Made by a program: the position numbers and the translations under genes. The notes under the pieces were generated by a model. It had not been told where the DNA came from, did not search any database, and saw nothing but the letters and a program-made list of their open reading frames with translations. Positions 39,820-49,430 of a stretch of 64,000 nt of DNA are shown one piece after another (within the stretch, counting starts at the first letter, position 1; each line of letters opens with the position of its first letter). This DNA comes from Microbacterium sp. NC79 (GTDB lineage Bacteria > Actinomycetota > Actinomycetes > Actinomycetales > Microbacteriaceae), in NCBI RefSeq assembly GCF_019061125.1, contig NZ_JAHQYI010000001.1, forward strand, positions 1,736,001-1,800,000, given 5' to 3'.

Positions 39820-40737
39820 TTACTTCGCGACGAGAAGGTCGGCGGCCGTTGTGTCGCGGGCGTCGATCCAGTGCGCGTGCTCGTAGCGGCGGAACCATGA
39901 CACTTGGCGGCGGGCGTAGCGTCGCGTCAGCGCCTGGGTCTCGGCGATTGCCTCAGCCTCGCTCATGTCGCCACGCAACTGCGCCAGCGCCTGCGCGTAC
40001 CCGATGGCGCGAGGTGCCGTGGTTCCGTCTTCCAACCCGTGCTTGCGGAGCTCTGCAACTTCGGCAACCATGCCCTGCTCCCACATGCGCACCACACGCG
40101 CGTCAAGGCGCACCACGAGCTCTTCGCGCGGGATGCCCGTCGCGATGATGCGGTGCGGTTGCCAGGCAACCGGCTTCTCAGGCAGTGCTGCCTTGTGGGT
40201 GTCTTTTCCGAGCTCGAGCACTTCGAGCGCGCGCACCAGGCGACGTCCGTTGTGCGGGTCGATGCGTGCGGCAGTTTCCGGGTCTTTTGCGGCGATGCGT
40301 TGATACATGGCACCTGGACCGTGCTCGATCAGCTCAGCCTCGAGGCGCGCGCGCAGGGCCTCGTCGCGAGGCGGAAACTGAAAGTCGAAAAGCACGCTGG
40401 AGACGTACAGACCGGAACCACCGGCAAGGATCGCCGTGTGGCCGCGGCCATGAATGGCTGTGATGGCGGCGCGTGCCTCGCCCTGGTACCACGCGACGGC
40501 GGCATCTTCTGCGGGATCAAGCACATCCAGCATGTGGTGCGCGATGCCGCGGCGCTCCGCTACCGGCAGTTTCGCGGTTCCGATGTCCATGCCACGGTAC
40601 AACTGCATGGCGTCAGAGCCGACGATTTCGGCCGTTTCGCCGCGACGAGCGAGCTCTTCGGCAATGTCAAGCGCGAGATCACTTTTGCCTGTGCCTGTGG
40701 CACCGACGACGGCGATGAGGCGCGATGAAATCGTCAC
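39820..40737 (-). CDS. miaA: tRNA dimethylallyltransferase
   Basis: 305 residues from GTG at 40737, overlapping the miaB stop as GTGA. Adds the isopentenyl group to A37 of tRNAs reading UNN codons, the substrate for MiaB. P-loop GATGTGKSD at the N-terminus, the [15 protein letters not shown] substrate segment, and the late [14 protein letters not shown] motif. Confidence 0.96.
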   Translation of the reverse strand: MTISSRLIAVVGATGTGKSDLALDIAEELARRGETAEIVGSDAMQLYRGMDIGTAKLPVAERRGIAHHMLDVLDPAEDAAVAWYQGEARAAITAIHGRGHTAILAGGSGLYVSSVLFDFQFPPRDEALRARLEAELIEHGPGAMYQRIAAKDPETAARIDPHNGRRLVRALEVLELGKDTHKAALPEKPVAWQPHRIIATGIPREELVVRLDARVVRMWEQGMVAEVAELRKHGLEDGTTAPRAIGYAQALAQLRGDMSEAEAIAETQALTRRYARRQVSWFRRYEHAHWIDARDTTAADLLVAK

Positions 40738-42290
40738 GCCTGCGGGCGCAGCACAGGCAGGCCAAGGCCAACGATGCGCTTGCCATCTTCGCCGATAGCC
40801 GTCGCTGGTGCTGGCACGCCGCAGGACTCCGCCTGCGAGCGGTCCCACGCATCACCCGCACGAGTGCGGCGAATGCGCAGCTGCTCACCGTCGGCAACAT
40901 CAGCGACCAGGTAGTGCGGAGCGCCTCGCGTCACGGTTACGGTGACCACATCGCCTGGGCGTGGAGTTTCGGAACCAGCGGGTACCGAGAAGTGCACAAG
41001 ACGGTTGTCTTCTGCACGGCCAGACAGGCGGTGCGTTGCCGAGTCTTTGCGACCCTCGCTGGCGCCGACGAGCACGTTGACCTCACGACCGACCTGAGCT
41101 TCAGCTTCGGCCTGTCCTACGCGCTCCTGAAGGGCGATGAGACGGTTGTACCGCTCCTGCACCACCTCTTTGGGCACCTGGTTCGGCATGGTCGCTGCCG
41201 GCGTGCCCTCACGGATCGAGTACTGGAACGTAAACGCACTCGCAAAGCGCGATTCTTCCACCACACGCATGGTCTCGAGGAAGTCTTCTTCGGTTTCACC
41301 TGGGAAGCCGACGATGATGTCTGTTGTGATCGCGGCGTCCGGCATCTTTTCGCGCACGCGGTCCAGGATGCCGAGGAACTTTGCGGAGCGGTAGGAGCGA
41401 CGCATGGCCTTGAGTACCGCGTCAGAACCGGACTGCAGCGGCATGTGCAGTGAAGGCATCACTGCGGGAGTTTCCGCCATGGCGTCGATGACATCGTCGG
41501 TGAAGGCGGCGGGGTGCGGGCTCGTGAAGCGAATGCGTTCGAGGCCTTCGATTTCACCCGCAGCGCGCAGAAGCTTGCTGAACGCTTGACGGTCACCGAA
41601 CTCAACGCCGTAGGAGTTCACGTTCTGACCAAGCAGCGTGACTTCAACGGCCCCGTCGTCGACGAGCATTTTGATCTCGTTGAGGATGTCGCCCGGGCGA
41701 CGGTCTTTTTCTTTACCGCGCAGCGCAGGAACGATGCAGAACGTGCAGGTGTTGTTACATCCGACCGAAATCGATACCCAGCCGCTGGAGACCGAATCAC
41801 GTTTCGTCGGCAGGGTGGAGGGGAAAATCTCGAGCGACTCAAGGATTTCAAGCTGAGCCTCGTCGTTGTGACGCGCACGCTCGAGCAGGCCGGGTAGCGA
41901 CCCGAGGTTGTGGGTGCCGAACACGACGTCGACGTACGGCGCCTTATCGATAACGGCTTGCTTGTCCATCTGCGCCATGCAGCCGCCGACGGCGATTTGC
42001 ATGCCCTCCTTGCGACGCTTGACGGACGCGAGGTGGCCGAGGGTGCCGTAGAGCTTGCCTGCGGCGTTTTCACGCACCGCGCACGTGTTGATCACGATGA
42101 CATCGGCTTCTTCGCCGAGCTCGGCGGGAAGGTATCCGGCGCTCTCCAGCGACCCGGACAAACGCTCCGAGTCGTGAACGTTCATTTGGCAACCGAGAGT
42201 ACGCACTTCATAGGTGCGCTGCGTGCCGTCAGGACGAAGCGCAGCGGGCGATGGCTCGATCAGCGTCGGGGCGTTGGAAGGGTAAGACAT
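40734..42290 (-). CDS. miaB: tRNA-2-methylthio-N6-dimethylallyladenosine synthase
   Basis: 518 residues. Radical SAM methylthiotransferase acting after MiaA. N-terminal cluster cysteines are in [17 protein letters not shown] and GGCMAQ. The radical SAM cluster is CNNTCTFC, and a TRAM domain follows (about 385-450). The C-terminal 60 residues after the TRAM are an actinobacterial extension. A TAGAAT box lies 9 nt before the ATG. Confidence 0.97.
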   Translation of the reverse strand: MSYPSNAPTLIEPSPAALRPDGTQRTYEVRTLGCQMNVHDSERLSGSLESAGYLPAELGEEADVIVINTCAVRENAAGKLYGTLGHLASVKRRKEGMQIAVGGCMAQMDKQAVIDKAPYVDVVFGTHNLGSLPGLLERARHNDEAQLEILESLEIFPSTLPTKRDSVSSGWVSISVGCNNTCTFCIVPALRGKEKDRRPGDILNEIKMLVDDGAVEVTLLGQNVNSYGVEFGDRQAFSKLLRAAGEIEGLERIRFTSPHPAAFTDDVIDAMAETPAVMPSLHMPLQSGSDAVLKAMRRSYRSAKFLGILDRVREKMPDAAITTDIIVGFPGETEEDFLETMRVVEESRFASAFTFQYSIREGTPAATMPNQVPKEVVQERYNRLIALQERVGQAEAEAQVGREVNVLVGASEGRKDSATHRLSGRAEDNRLVHFSVPAGSETPRPGDVVTVTVTRGAPHYLVADVADGEQLRIRRTRAGDAWDRSQAESCGVPAPATAIGEDGKRIVGLGLPVLRPQA

Positions 42291-42366
42291 GATGGTGCCA
42301 TTCTACGTTCCTTGCGGAGCATGCGGACCTTCTGGCGCGATGGCCCCGCGTTGTGCTGGTGCCTGG

Positions 42367-43386
42367 CTAGCGGAAACGAGGCCTGCTGACTTCACGGAGC
42401 GCCTGCTGCGCCGCATCGCGTGCGATACCGCCCGAGAATCCGCGGCGCGCGAGCTGCCCCATCAGGCGGCGCAAGGCGACCTCGGGTTCCAGCCGTGACA
42501 GGCTCATCGCTTTGGTGCGTGCGTACTCCAACGCGCGCTCATCGTCGTCATCCGGAAGCTCAGCCAAGGCGGCGTTCGCGATGTCGCGGTCAATTCCTCT
42601 CGCCGATAGTGCGAGGGCAATTGCGCGGCGCCCCTGCCCTTTACGAGTCGATCCGGCGTAGACGATTTGCTCAGCCAGCACAGCGTCGTCAAGATATCGA
42701 CGCGCGATGCACGCATCGACCACCTCATGCTGGATGTCGTCGCTGACGTCGAGTCCGCGCACGTATGCACGCGCTTCGGAAATCGACAGGCCCTTACCCC
42801 GCAGCTTCTTCAGAAGCGCCGCCTCGGCGCGGTGCCGCTGCTGCTCAGGGGATTCGTCAGAAGTCTCGTCGTCGATGCTCTCGATCACACGCAAACGCGG
42901 CCTGCTGCGCGGGGCGCTCGCTTGCGCCGTGCCGCGCTGACCGCGTGCACCGCGTGCGGGAGACGGTACCTTCGGTGCGTCGTCGGACTCGATGTCTGCG
43001 CCAGGCAGCGGCTGCATGCGGCGTTCATCGGCTGGCTTGCTGAGCTCCGAAGCTTTCATCAGCGTCGGTTTCTTCGCTCCCCCGATGGTTGGCAGCGGGA
43101 TCGACGATGACGTGGGGTGTCGTCGGCGCGACCCTGCCTCATCGTGAGCGTTCGCCGCCGATGGTGCCGACGAAAGCGGACGCACCGGTGCCTGCTCAGG
43201 ATCAACCCACCATCCTTCGGCGTCCGTCGAATCGGCCGGGTTCTCGTCATTCACCCAGGCGTTGGCCCGTGGCTCAGACGTTGCCTGCGCTGGAGCAGAT
43301 TCATCAGGCGACGCAGGCGTCGAGCGACCGAACAGGGGAATCACGGGGGCGATCTCGTCGCCCCCGCGATTCACGTGCTCGTTCAT
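42367..43386 (-). CDS. recX: RecX regulatory protein with long N-terminal extension
   Basis: 339 residues, about twice a standard RecX. The C-terminal part (about 175-339) is the three-helix-repeat RecX fold ([54 protein letters not shown]). It modulates RecA filaments. The first 170 residues are low-complexity, polar and proline/serine-rich with no recognised domain. Coupled to recA by a 4 nt overlap, so it is induced together with recA. Confidence 0.92.
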   Translation of the reverse strand: MNEHVNRGGDEIAPVIPLFGRSTPASPDESAPAQATSEPRANAWVNDENPADSTDAEGWWVDPEQAPVRPLSSAPSAANAHDEAGSRRRHPTSSSIPLPTIGGAKKPTLMKASELSKPADERRMQPLPGADIESDDAPKVPSPARGARGQRGTAQASAPRSRPRLRVIESIDDETSDESPEQQRHRAEAALLKKLRGKGLSISEARAYVRGLDVSDDIQHEVVDACIARRYLDDAVLAEQIVYAGSTRKGQGRRAIALALSARGIDRDIANAALAELPDDDDERALEYARTKAMSLSRLEPEVALRRLMGQLARRGFSGGIARDAAQQALREVSRPRFR

Positions 43387-44423
43387 GCCGAGCGACGCTC
43401 CTCGGCGGTCGCCTCTTCAGCGACAGCGCCACCGATGCCCAGCTTCGCGAGAATCTTCTTTTCAATCTCGTTCGCGGTGTCCGGGTTCTTTAGCAGGAAG
43501 TTGCGCGCGTTTTCCTTGCCCTGGCCCAGCTGCTCGCCGTCGTAGGTGTACCATGCGCCAGACTTCTTCACGATGGCGTGCTCGACGCCGAAGTCGATCA
43601 GGCTACCTTCGCGGGAGATGCCGACACCGTAGAGAATGTCGAACTCGGCCTGCTTAAACGGCGGGGCCATCTTGTTCTTGACAACCTTGACGCGCGTGCG
43701 GTTACCGACGGCTTCGGAGCCATCCTTCAGCGTCTCAATACGACGAATGTCGAGGCGCACCGACGCGTAGAACTTCAGAGCCTTACCGCCGGCGGTCGTT
43801 TCGGGCGAGCCGAAGAACACACCGATCTTCTCGCGCAGCTGGTTAATGAAGATCATCGTTGTGTTGGTCTGGTTCAGACCACCCGTCAGCTTTCGCAGTG
43901 CTTGCGACATGAGGCGGGCCTGGAGTCCGACGTGGGAGTCACCCATTTCGCCTTCGATTTCCGCGCGCGGCACGAGGGCGGCGACGGAGTCAATGACAAT
44001 CAGGTCAATCGCACCCGAGCGCACCAGCATGTCGGCGATCTCCAGAGCCTGCTCACCCGTGTCGGGCTGCGAGACCAGAAGCGCATCGATGTCGACGCCC
44101 AGCTTCTTTGCGTAGTCAGGGTCAAGGGCGTGCTCCGCGTCAATGAACGCGGCGATACCGCCTGCACGCTGCGCGTTAGCGATCGCGTGCAGTGTCAACG
44201 TGGTCTTACCAGATGACTCAGGGCCGTAAATCTCAATAATGCGGCCGCGGGGAAGCCCGCCAATGCCGAGAGCAACGTCCAAAGCAATCGACCCGGTCGG
44301 GATCGTCGCAACGGGGGCGCGCTCATCGCTGCCGAGGCGCATGACGGACCCCTTGCCGAACTGTCGGTCAATCTGGGCGAGGGCAGTTTCTAGTGCTTTT
44401 TCGCGGTCTGCGGGTGATGGCAT
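43383..44423 (-). CDS. recA: Recombinase RecA
   Basis: 346 residues. DNA strand exchange and coprotease for LexA. Walker A is GPESSGKTT, Walker [11 protein letters not shown]; loops L1 and L2 ([30 protein letters not shown]) bind DNA. The start has AGGAG upstream. A LexA-box-like site lies about 200 bp upstream. No intein. Confidence 0.98.
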   Translation of the reverse strand: MPSPADREKALETALAQIDRQFGKGSVMRLGSDERAPVATIPTGSIALDVALGIGGLPRGRIIEIYGPESSGKTTLTLHAIANAQRAGGIAAFIDAEHALDPDYAKKLGVDIDALLVSQPDTGEQALEIADMLVRSGAIDLIVIDSVAALVPRAEIEGEMGDSHVGLQARLMSQALRKLTGGLNQTNTTMIFINQLREKIGVFFGSPETTAGGKALKFYASVRLDIRRIETLKDGSEAVGNRTRVKVVKNKMAPPFKQAEFDILYGVGISREGSLIDFGVEHAIVKKSGAWYTYDGEQLGQGKENARNFLLKNPDTANEIEKKILAKLGIGGAVAEEATAEERRSA

Positions 44424-44621
44424 GACGTGCTCCTAAGTGCTCGCGTTCTCTGTCGCCTATAGGCTGTCGCGCCGCCCCACGAGTGCGGGGCGTGTCTTCG
44501 ACAAGGCGTCGGTTGGTGATGATGTTGACGCTACGCTGAGCCTCCGACATTGCTTATGTCGGGCCTCGAGACGTGGACAAAAACGCCATCACTAACCGTT
44601 GTGAAGGAGCCTACGCCCTAC

Positions 44622-44637
44622 TAGAACGAATATTCGA
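44622..44637. promoter_or_regulatory. LexA operator of recA-recX (SOS box)
   Basis: TAGAACGAATATTCGA, read on the minus strand as TCGAAT-ATTC-GTTCTA. This matches the actinobacterial SOS consensus TCGAAC-N4-GTTCGA at 10 of 12 defined positions. It lies 199 bp upstream of the recA start, implying a long recA leader. Confidence 0.75.
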
Positions 44638-44666
44638 GGACACGCCGGAGAAAGTTTCGAAAAGCA

Positions 44667-44700
44667 AAAATCTCCGGCCGCGTATGCGACCGGAGATTTT
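44667..44700 (-). terminator. Terminator of clgR-DUF3046
   Basis: Perfect 11 bp stem AAAATCTCCGG / CCGGAGATTTT with 12 nt loop, followed on the minus strand by TTGCTTTTCG. It separates the clgR unit from the recA promoter. Confidence 0.9.
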
Positions 44701-44701
44701 G

Positions 44702-44923
44702 TTAGCGACGAGCGCGATCGATGCGCCCTGCCCCATACCAGCGACTTTCCGGAACATCTGCCTCAGCGCAGAGCGCGAGCCAGATCTCCCGAGGCGGCAC
44801 GCCAGCATCCAAAGCGGCGTTCGGCGTCTTGCCGATGGCGGGAAGATGAAGATCTTCCAGCATCGTCATTGCCCGGCCACCGAACTCACCCTCGACGGCA
44901 CGCAAGAACTCGCTACGACGCAT
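44702..44923 (-). CDS. DUF3046 domain-containing protein
   Basis: 73 residues. Small actinobacterial protein found next to recA/clgR; motif RRSEFLRAVEGEFGG at the start and DAGVPPREIWLALCAEADVPESRW in the middle. Function unknown. Starts 6 nt after the clgR stop, so cotranscribed with it. Confidence 0.9.
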   Translation of the reverse strand: MRRSEFLRAVEGEFGGRAMTMLEDLHLPAIGKTPNAALDAGVPPREIWLALCAEADVPESRWYGAGRIDRARR

Positions 44924-44929
44924 AAAGAA

Positions 44930-45256
44930 TTAGTGCAGCGACAGCTCAGGTTCGACCGCAGCCACCAGCTCGTCGGGAACCGTGTCCGGGAAGGAGCTGA
45001 CCGTCTCGAAGGGTGTCAGCCCCTCAAGGACGGCGATGCGATCCCCCACCTCACGCATCACGACGGAAATCGGAACATCGAGCGCTTCAGCAACGGCAGC
45101 GAGAATTTCACTCGATGCCTCCTTCTGGCCGCGCTCGACTTCGCTCAGGTAGCCCAAAGCGACGCTTGCGCGGCTAGCAACCTGACGAAGAGTCTGTCCC
45201 TTTTGCTGGCGGAGGTCGCGAAGCACGTCGCCAATTTCCTGACGTACCAAGATCAT
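44930..45256 (-). CDS. clgR: XRE-family regulator ClgR-like
   Basis: 108 residues behind GGAGGAGG. A helix-turn-helix (about 10-65: LRDLRQQKGQTLRQVASRASVALGYLSEVERGQKEASSEIL) is followed by a short C-terminal region. In Corynebacterium and Streptomyces ClgR activates clp protease and stress genes and is itself degraded by Clp. Its position between cinA and DUF3046/recA is the normal ClgR context. Confidence 0.88.
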   Translation of the reverse strand: MILVRQEIGDVLRDLRQQKGQTLRQVASRASVALGYLSEVERGQKEASSEILAAVAEALDVPISVVMREVGDRIAVLEGLTPFETVSSFPDTVPDELVAAVEPELSLH

Positions 45257-45308
45257 TTCGTCCTCCTCCGAATGAACACCCTAACCGGGTGGACAACAGT
45301 ACCTTACG

Positions 45309-45321
45309 AACGTTAACCGTT
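45309..45321. promoter_or_regulatory. Inverted repeat upstream of clgR
   Basis: AACG-TTAAC-CGTT, 53 bp upstream of clgR, in an AT-richer 209 bp gap that holds no gene. Candidate autoregulatory ClgR site; it does not clearly match the GC-rich ClgR consensus I know. Confidence 0.3.
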
Positions 45322-45465
45322 TGAAAGGCTTACATCGAGCGTATAACCCGATTCCCTCAGAACAACCCTGAATGGCCGAACTTCATTCCCCAGAATCCTA
45401 TGTATTCGCTGAACAGGGCCCGTATCAGTCATGTTCCGCGCTTTCTGTGGTCGTGACGATACTCG

Positions 45466-45948
45466 TCACAGCCCCAGCGCGCGACCCACCGCGTCAACGG
45501 CCAGCGCCACCGTCTTGGTACGAATCTCAGCGCGCGAGCCGCTGAGCTGGAGCGGAACTACGAGCTGTGTCTCGGGGGTAGAAATGCCAATGTACACGGT
45601 TCCGACCGGTTGCCCGTCAGCGGGGTCGGGGCCGGCGACCCCGGTGGTCGCAACACCGACGTCGGCGCGTGCGCCAGCGATGCTGACTACATCACGCACC
45701 CCCTCGGCCATTTGTGTAGCAACATCAGGGTGGACGGCGCCGTGCCTGGCGAGAAGGTCAGCGTCAACGCCCAACACGGCCTGTTTCACACTCGTCGCGT
45801 ACGACACGACTCCTCCGAGATACACCGCAGAGGCACCCGGTACCGAAACGAACGCGTCGGCAAGCAGTCCCCCGGTCAACGACTCCGCTGTCGACAGCAT
45901 GTACCCGCGACGCACGAGTTCGTTGAGAACCTGATCAGCGGGGATCAT
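45466..45948 (-). CDS. CinA C-terminal domain amidohydrolase (PncC-like)
   Basis: 160 residues from ATG at 45948, overlapping the end of pgsA by 14 nt. Matches the C-terminal CinA domain alone: STAESLTGGLLADAFVSVPGAS and GVATTGVAGPDPADGQPVGTVYIG. This domain deamidates nicotinamide mononucleotide in NAD recycling. An upstream in-frame GTG at 45960 is the alternative start. Confidence 0.92.
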   Translation of the reverse strand: MIPADQVLNELVRRGYMLSTAESLTGGLLADAFVSVPGASAVYLGGVVSYATSVKQAVLGVDADLLARHGAVHPDVATQMAEGVRDVVSIAGARADVGVATTGVAGPDPADGQPVGTVYIGISTPETQLVVPLQLSGSRAEIRTKTVALAVDAVGRALGL

Positions 45949-46519
45949 TGCTTTCGCCACGCTGTGCACGGCGCCCCCGAACTTCGGCAGCCACGATGTC
46001 GACACCGCTGACGACGGTGAGAACCACGGCGATTGTCATCGTGATCGCGTTGACGATGTGAATCCAGTCACCGACGACGTTCCACAGCGGCAAGAGCGCG
46101 AGGGAAAGCGCGAGTGCCTGCGCCACGGTCTTGAGCTTGCCCATCCATGCGGCAGCAACGACGTGGTCTGAGGCCACAGCAAGACGCATGATCGTGATCC
46201 CGATCTCGCGCACCAGCACCAGGATGGTGATCCACCATTGCAGTTCGGCAAGGATCGAGAGCCCGACGAAGGCGAGACCCGTGAGAGCCTTATCTGCAAT
46301 CGGGTCGAGCAGCTTTCCGAGATCGGTGACGATGTTGTACTTGCGGGCGATGTAGCCATCGATACCGTCGGTTGCGATTGCGACGATAAACAGGATTGCG
46401 GCAGCCCAGCGCAGGGTGCCATCGTGCCCGCCATCGGCAAGCAACATCCAGAAGAACACCGGCGCGCACAGAATGCGCACAATGGTGATCGCGTTAGGGA
46501 GTTGCCGCGGTACGGCCAT
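45935..46519 (-). CDS. pgsA: CDP-diacylglycerol-glycerol-3-phosphate 3-phosphatidyltransferase
   Basis: 194 residues, multi-helix membrane enzyme that starts phosphatidylglycerol synthesis. The CDP-alcohol phosphotransferase motif D-G-x2-A-R-x8-G-x3-D-x3-D is present as TDGIDGYIARKYNIVTDLGKLLDPIADK. Its ATG overlaps the ftsK stop (TGATG). Confidence 0.95.
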   Translation of the reverse strand: MAVPRQLPNAITIVRILCAPVFFWMLLADGGHDGTLRWAAAILFIVAIATDGIDGYIARKYNIVTDLGKLLDPIADKALTGLAFVGLSILAELQWWITILVLVREIGITIMRLAVASDHVVAAAWMGKLKTVAQALALSLALLPLWNVVGDWIHIVNAITMTIAVVLTVVSGVDIVAAEVRGRRAQRGESNDPR

Positions 46520-49311
46520 CAGTCACGTCCTGTCAGGTTCCATGCGTCTTCATCGCCGTCGTCGTCGACTTCTTCGACGGGCAGGCCATCGTACTGTGCG
46601 GCGATGGGGTCGACACCGTAACGATCCGACTCTTCCCCGCCCGCAGGAGCGGGGTCAGCAACAGGCGGCGCGGGTGGCTCCGGTGCGACCGCGGGAGCTG
46701 CCGGCGGCTCTTCTCCGCGCAAGCGTGCGAGAACGGACGGCAGTTGTTCCGTCGTTACCAGCACGTCACGAGCTTTGGAACCCTCTGAGGGGCCGACGAT
46801 TTCGCGTGACTCCAGCAGGTCCATGAGGCGCCCGGCTTTCGCGAATCCGACACGCAACTTGCGTTGCAGCATCGAGGTCGACCCAAACTGGCTCGACACG
46901 ATGAGCTCAGCCGCGGCGAGCAAGAGTTCGAGGTCGTCACCAATGTCGGCGTCAACTTCTTTCTTCTCAGCGACTTGCTCAACATCGGCACGGTACTCGG
47001 GGCGAGCCTGCCCCGTGACGTGCTTAACAACCTTCTCAATCTCAGACTCGCTCACCCATGCGCCCTGCACACGCAGCGCCTTTGAGGCACCCATGGGCAG
47101 GAAGAGTCCGTCGCCCTGACCGATCAAGCGGTCAGCACCTGGCTGGTCGAGAATAACGCGCGAGTCCGTGACGCTCGTCACCGCAAACGCGAGACGCGAC
47201 GGGACGTTGGCCTTAATGAGGCCAGTGACCACGTCGACAGAAGGACGCTGGGTGGCCAACACCAGGTGGATACCTGACGCGCGGGCAAGCTGCGTGATAC
47301 GAACGATGGAATCTTCGACGTCGCGTGGCGCGACCATCATGAGGTCGGCGAGCTCATCGACAACGACAAGGAGGTAGGGATACGGCTTGAGCACCCGCTC
47401 GCTGCCCGCAGGCACCTCAATCTCGCCGGCGACGACTGCCTTGTTGAAGTCATCGATATGACGGAACCCGAACGATGCCAGGTCGTCGTATCGCATGTCC
47501 ATCTCCTTCACGACCCACTGCAGCGCTTCTGCCGCTTTCTTGGGGTTCGTGATGATGGGCGTAATCAGGTGCGGTACGCCGGTGTACGACGTCAGCTCCA
47601 CACGCTTCGGGTCGATGAGCACCATGCGCACTTCACTCGGCTTGGAGCGCATCAGCAGGCTCGTGATCATCGAGTTCACGAAGCTGGATTTACCGGAACC
47701 AGTGGAACCGGCAACGAGAAGGTGGGGCATCTTCGCCAGGTTGGCGACAACGTAGCCACCGCCCACGTCTTTACCGACGCCGATGGTCATCGGGTGCGTG
47801 CTCTTCTTTGCGGCGTCGGAACGGAGAATGTCGCCGAGCGTGACAATTTCGCGGTCGGCATTCGGGATCTCAATACCGATCGCGCTCTTACCCGGAATCG
47901 GGGCCAGAATGCGCACTTCGTTGGAAGCGACGGCATAGGCGATGTTGTTCGTAAGCGCGGTGATGCGCTCCACCTTCACGCCGGGGCCAACTTCGACCTC
48001 ATATTGGGTGACCGTCGGTCCTCGCGAGAATCCGGTGACCTTCGCGTCGACACCAAACTGCTCAAATACACCGCTCACCGCTGCAACGACGATGTCGTTG
48101 GCGGCCGAGTGGGCGACACCTGGCGGGCCTTCCTTGAGGGTTGCATCGCTCGGCAACGTGTAGGGCGCGACCGGTGTGCCCAGGCCCCGCTCCCCCGGCC
48201 CCTCGGTTCCGAAGCCGGAAAGGCCAGGCAAATCGGTGGCCGTCTCGTTCTGATCGAGGTCTTCCTTGATCGAAGTCGCGGCAGTTTTGTTGGAGAAATC
48301 GGCAGCGTTGCGGAGGTCAGTGAGCACCTGGGTCGGTGCATCAGGCGAAATCGTCGGCGCGCTGGCAGCGGGGGCCGCCTTCGTAACGGCCTGTTCGAAA
48401 CTGCCATCGTGCTTGGACGGATCGAGCAGAGCCGTGAGCGCGTCAGAGTCGAGCCCGGAATCATCCGCCTCTTCACGGCCCGACTTGTTGCGACGCCACC
48501 ACGGCACGCTCTCATCACCCTTGGCGTGCTCATCTTCGGTGTCATGAAATGTCGGGCCAGAGGTCTCGACCTTTTCCGGGCGATCCTCGCCAAACAGCCA
48601 GGCGTAAAGATCACCAAGGCGCTGCGGGATGCGGTTTGGCGGGGTCTTCGTGAGGATTAGCACGCTCAACACCGTCAGCAGCGAAAGCAGAATGTAAGCC
48701 ACCACATCGGTGAGCAACGAAAGCGGCTGCCCGAGCATCCAGCCGAACAGACCACCAGCGGCACTCAGGGCTGGCATGCCTTGAGCTGCGTCAGCGGCAG
48801 CAGATTCGGACACCGTGGGTTGCGGCTTTCCGCCGGCAATGTGGCAGAACGCGGCAAGAGCGAGGGTAAAGATGCCGAAGCCGATGCCGATTCGACCGTT
48901 GTCGTGCACCGACGAGGGGTGCCGGAAAAGCCACCCAGCGAGCAGTACGAGCATGACGGGGAAGACGAACGCGACGCGACCGATCAAGCCGCCAAACGAG
49001 AAAGCGCTGATCGTCGCTGCGACATCGTTGCCAATGAAGAACCACTCGTTGACAGCGCCGGCGATCGCCAGGAGTACGAGCAGGAAAGGAAGCCCATCGC
49101 GGCGCTGATCCTTCTCAAGAGACTCGGGGCCAAATGCACGAAACAACCCGCCGACGCCGTGAGCGAGACTCGTGAATGCACGTGTCGAAGCCGCAGGCTT
49201 CACCGGCTCATCTGCATAGGTCTTCGGTGCGGGTGGTACCTTTTTTGCGCGCGTCGACGTGCTCTTTGTGGGCGCGTCCGCTTTCGCGGCTTGGCTGTTC
49301 GTCCTGGCCAT
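46519..49311 (-). CDS. ftsK: DNA translocase FtsK
   Basis: 930 residues. Moves chromosome termini during division. Four to five N-terminal helices (about 70-230), a linker (about 240-420), then the motor. Walker A is [11 protein letters not shown], Walker [12 protein letters not shown], and the C-terminal gamma winged helix (about 800-870, with [29 protein letters not shown]) reads KOPS. TACCGT stands 6 nt before the ATG. Confidence 0.97.
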   Translation of the reverse strand: MARTNSQAAKADAPTKSTSTRAKKVPPAPKTYADEPVKPAASTRAFTSLAHGVGGLFRAFGPESLEKDQRRDGLPFLLVLLAIAGAVNEWFFIGNDVAATISAFSFGGLIGRVAFVFPVMLVLLAGWLFRHPSSVHDNGRIGIGFGIFTLALAAFCHIAGGKPQPTVSESAAADAAQGMPALSAAGGLFGWMLGQPLSLLTDVVAYILLSLLTVLSVLILTKTPPNRIPQRLGDLYAWLFGEDRPEKVETSGPTFHDTEDEHAKGDESVPWWRRNKSGREEADDSGLDSDALTALLDPSKHDGSFEQAVTKAAPAASAPTISPDAPTQVLTDLRNAADFSNKTAATSIKEDLDQNETATDLPGLSGFGTEGPGERGLGTPVAPYTLPSDATLKEGPPGVAHSAANDIVVAAVSGVFEQFGVDAKVTGFSRGPTVTQYEVEVGPGVKVERITALTNNIAYAVASNEVRILAPIPGKSAIGIEIPNADREIVTLGDILRSDAAKKSTHPMTIGVGKDVGGGYVVANLAKMPHLLVAGSTGSGKSSFVNSMITSLLMRSKPSEVRMVLIDPKRVELTSYTGVPHLITPIITNPKKAAEALQWVVKEMDMRYDDLASFGFRHIDDFNKAVVAGEIEVPAGSERVLKPYPYLLVVVDELADLMMVAPRDVEDSIVRITQLARASGIHLVLATQRPSVDVVTGLIKANVPSRLAFAVTSVTDSRVILDQPGADRLIGQGDGLFLPMGASKALRVQGAWVSESEIEKVVKHVTGQARPEYRADVEQVAEKKEVDADIGDDLELLLAAAELIVSSQFGSTSMLQRKLRVGFAKAGRLMDLLESREIVGPSEGSKARDVLVTTEQLPSVLARLRGEEPPAAPAVAPEPPAPPVADPAPAGGEESDRYGVDPIAAQYDGLPVEEVDDDGDEDAWNLTGRD

Positions 49312-49317
49312 GCCTCT

Positions 49318-49323
49318 ACGGTA
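49318..49323 (-). promoter_or_regulatory. -10 box of the ftsK promoter
   Basis: TACCGT on the minus strand, 6 nt before the ATG; the 6 nt are AGAGGC. Confidence 0.4.
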
Positions 49324-49382
49324 CGTTGGGCCCCCGACATTCCGCGGGATTTCCCTCGGCTAGGCGTCAGAGTGGGTAAACC

Positions 49383-49420
49383 AGAACGTGCCGCCTTTCC
49401 GGGGAAAGACGGCACGTTCT
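49383..49420 (-). terminator. Terminator of dapA-rnj
   Basis: Perfect 11 bp stem AGAACGTGCCG / CGGCACGTTCT with an internal CTTTCC/GGAAAG helix, 11 bp after the rnj stop. Confidence 0.85.
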
Positions 49421-49430
49421 GTGATGAAAA

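Noticed and set aside
45309..45321. Confident ClgR operator call
   Set aside because: The inverted repeat is real but does not match the GC-rich ClgR consensus well; left at low confidence.
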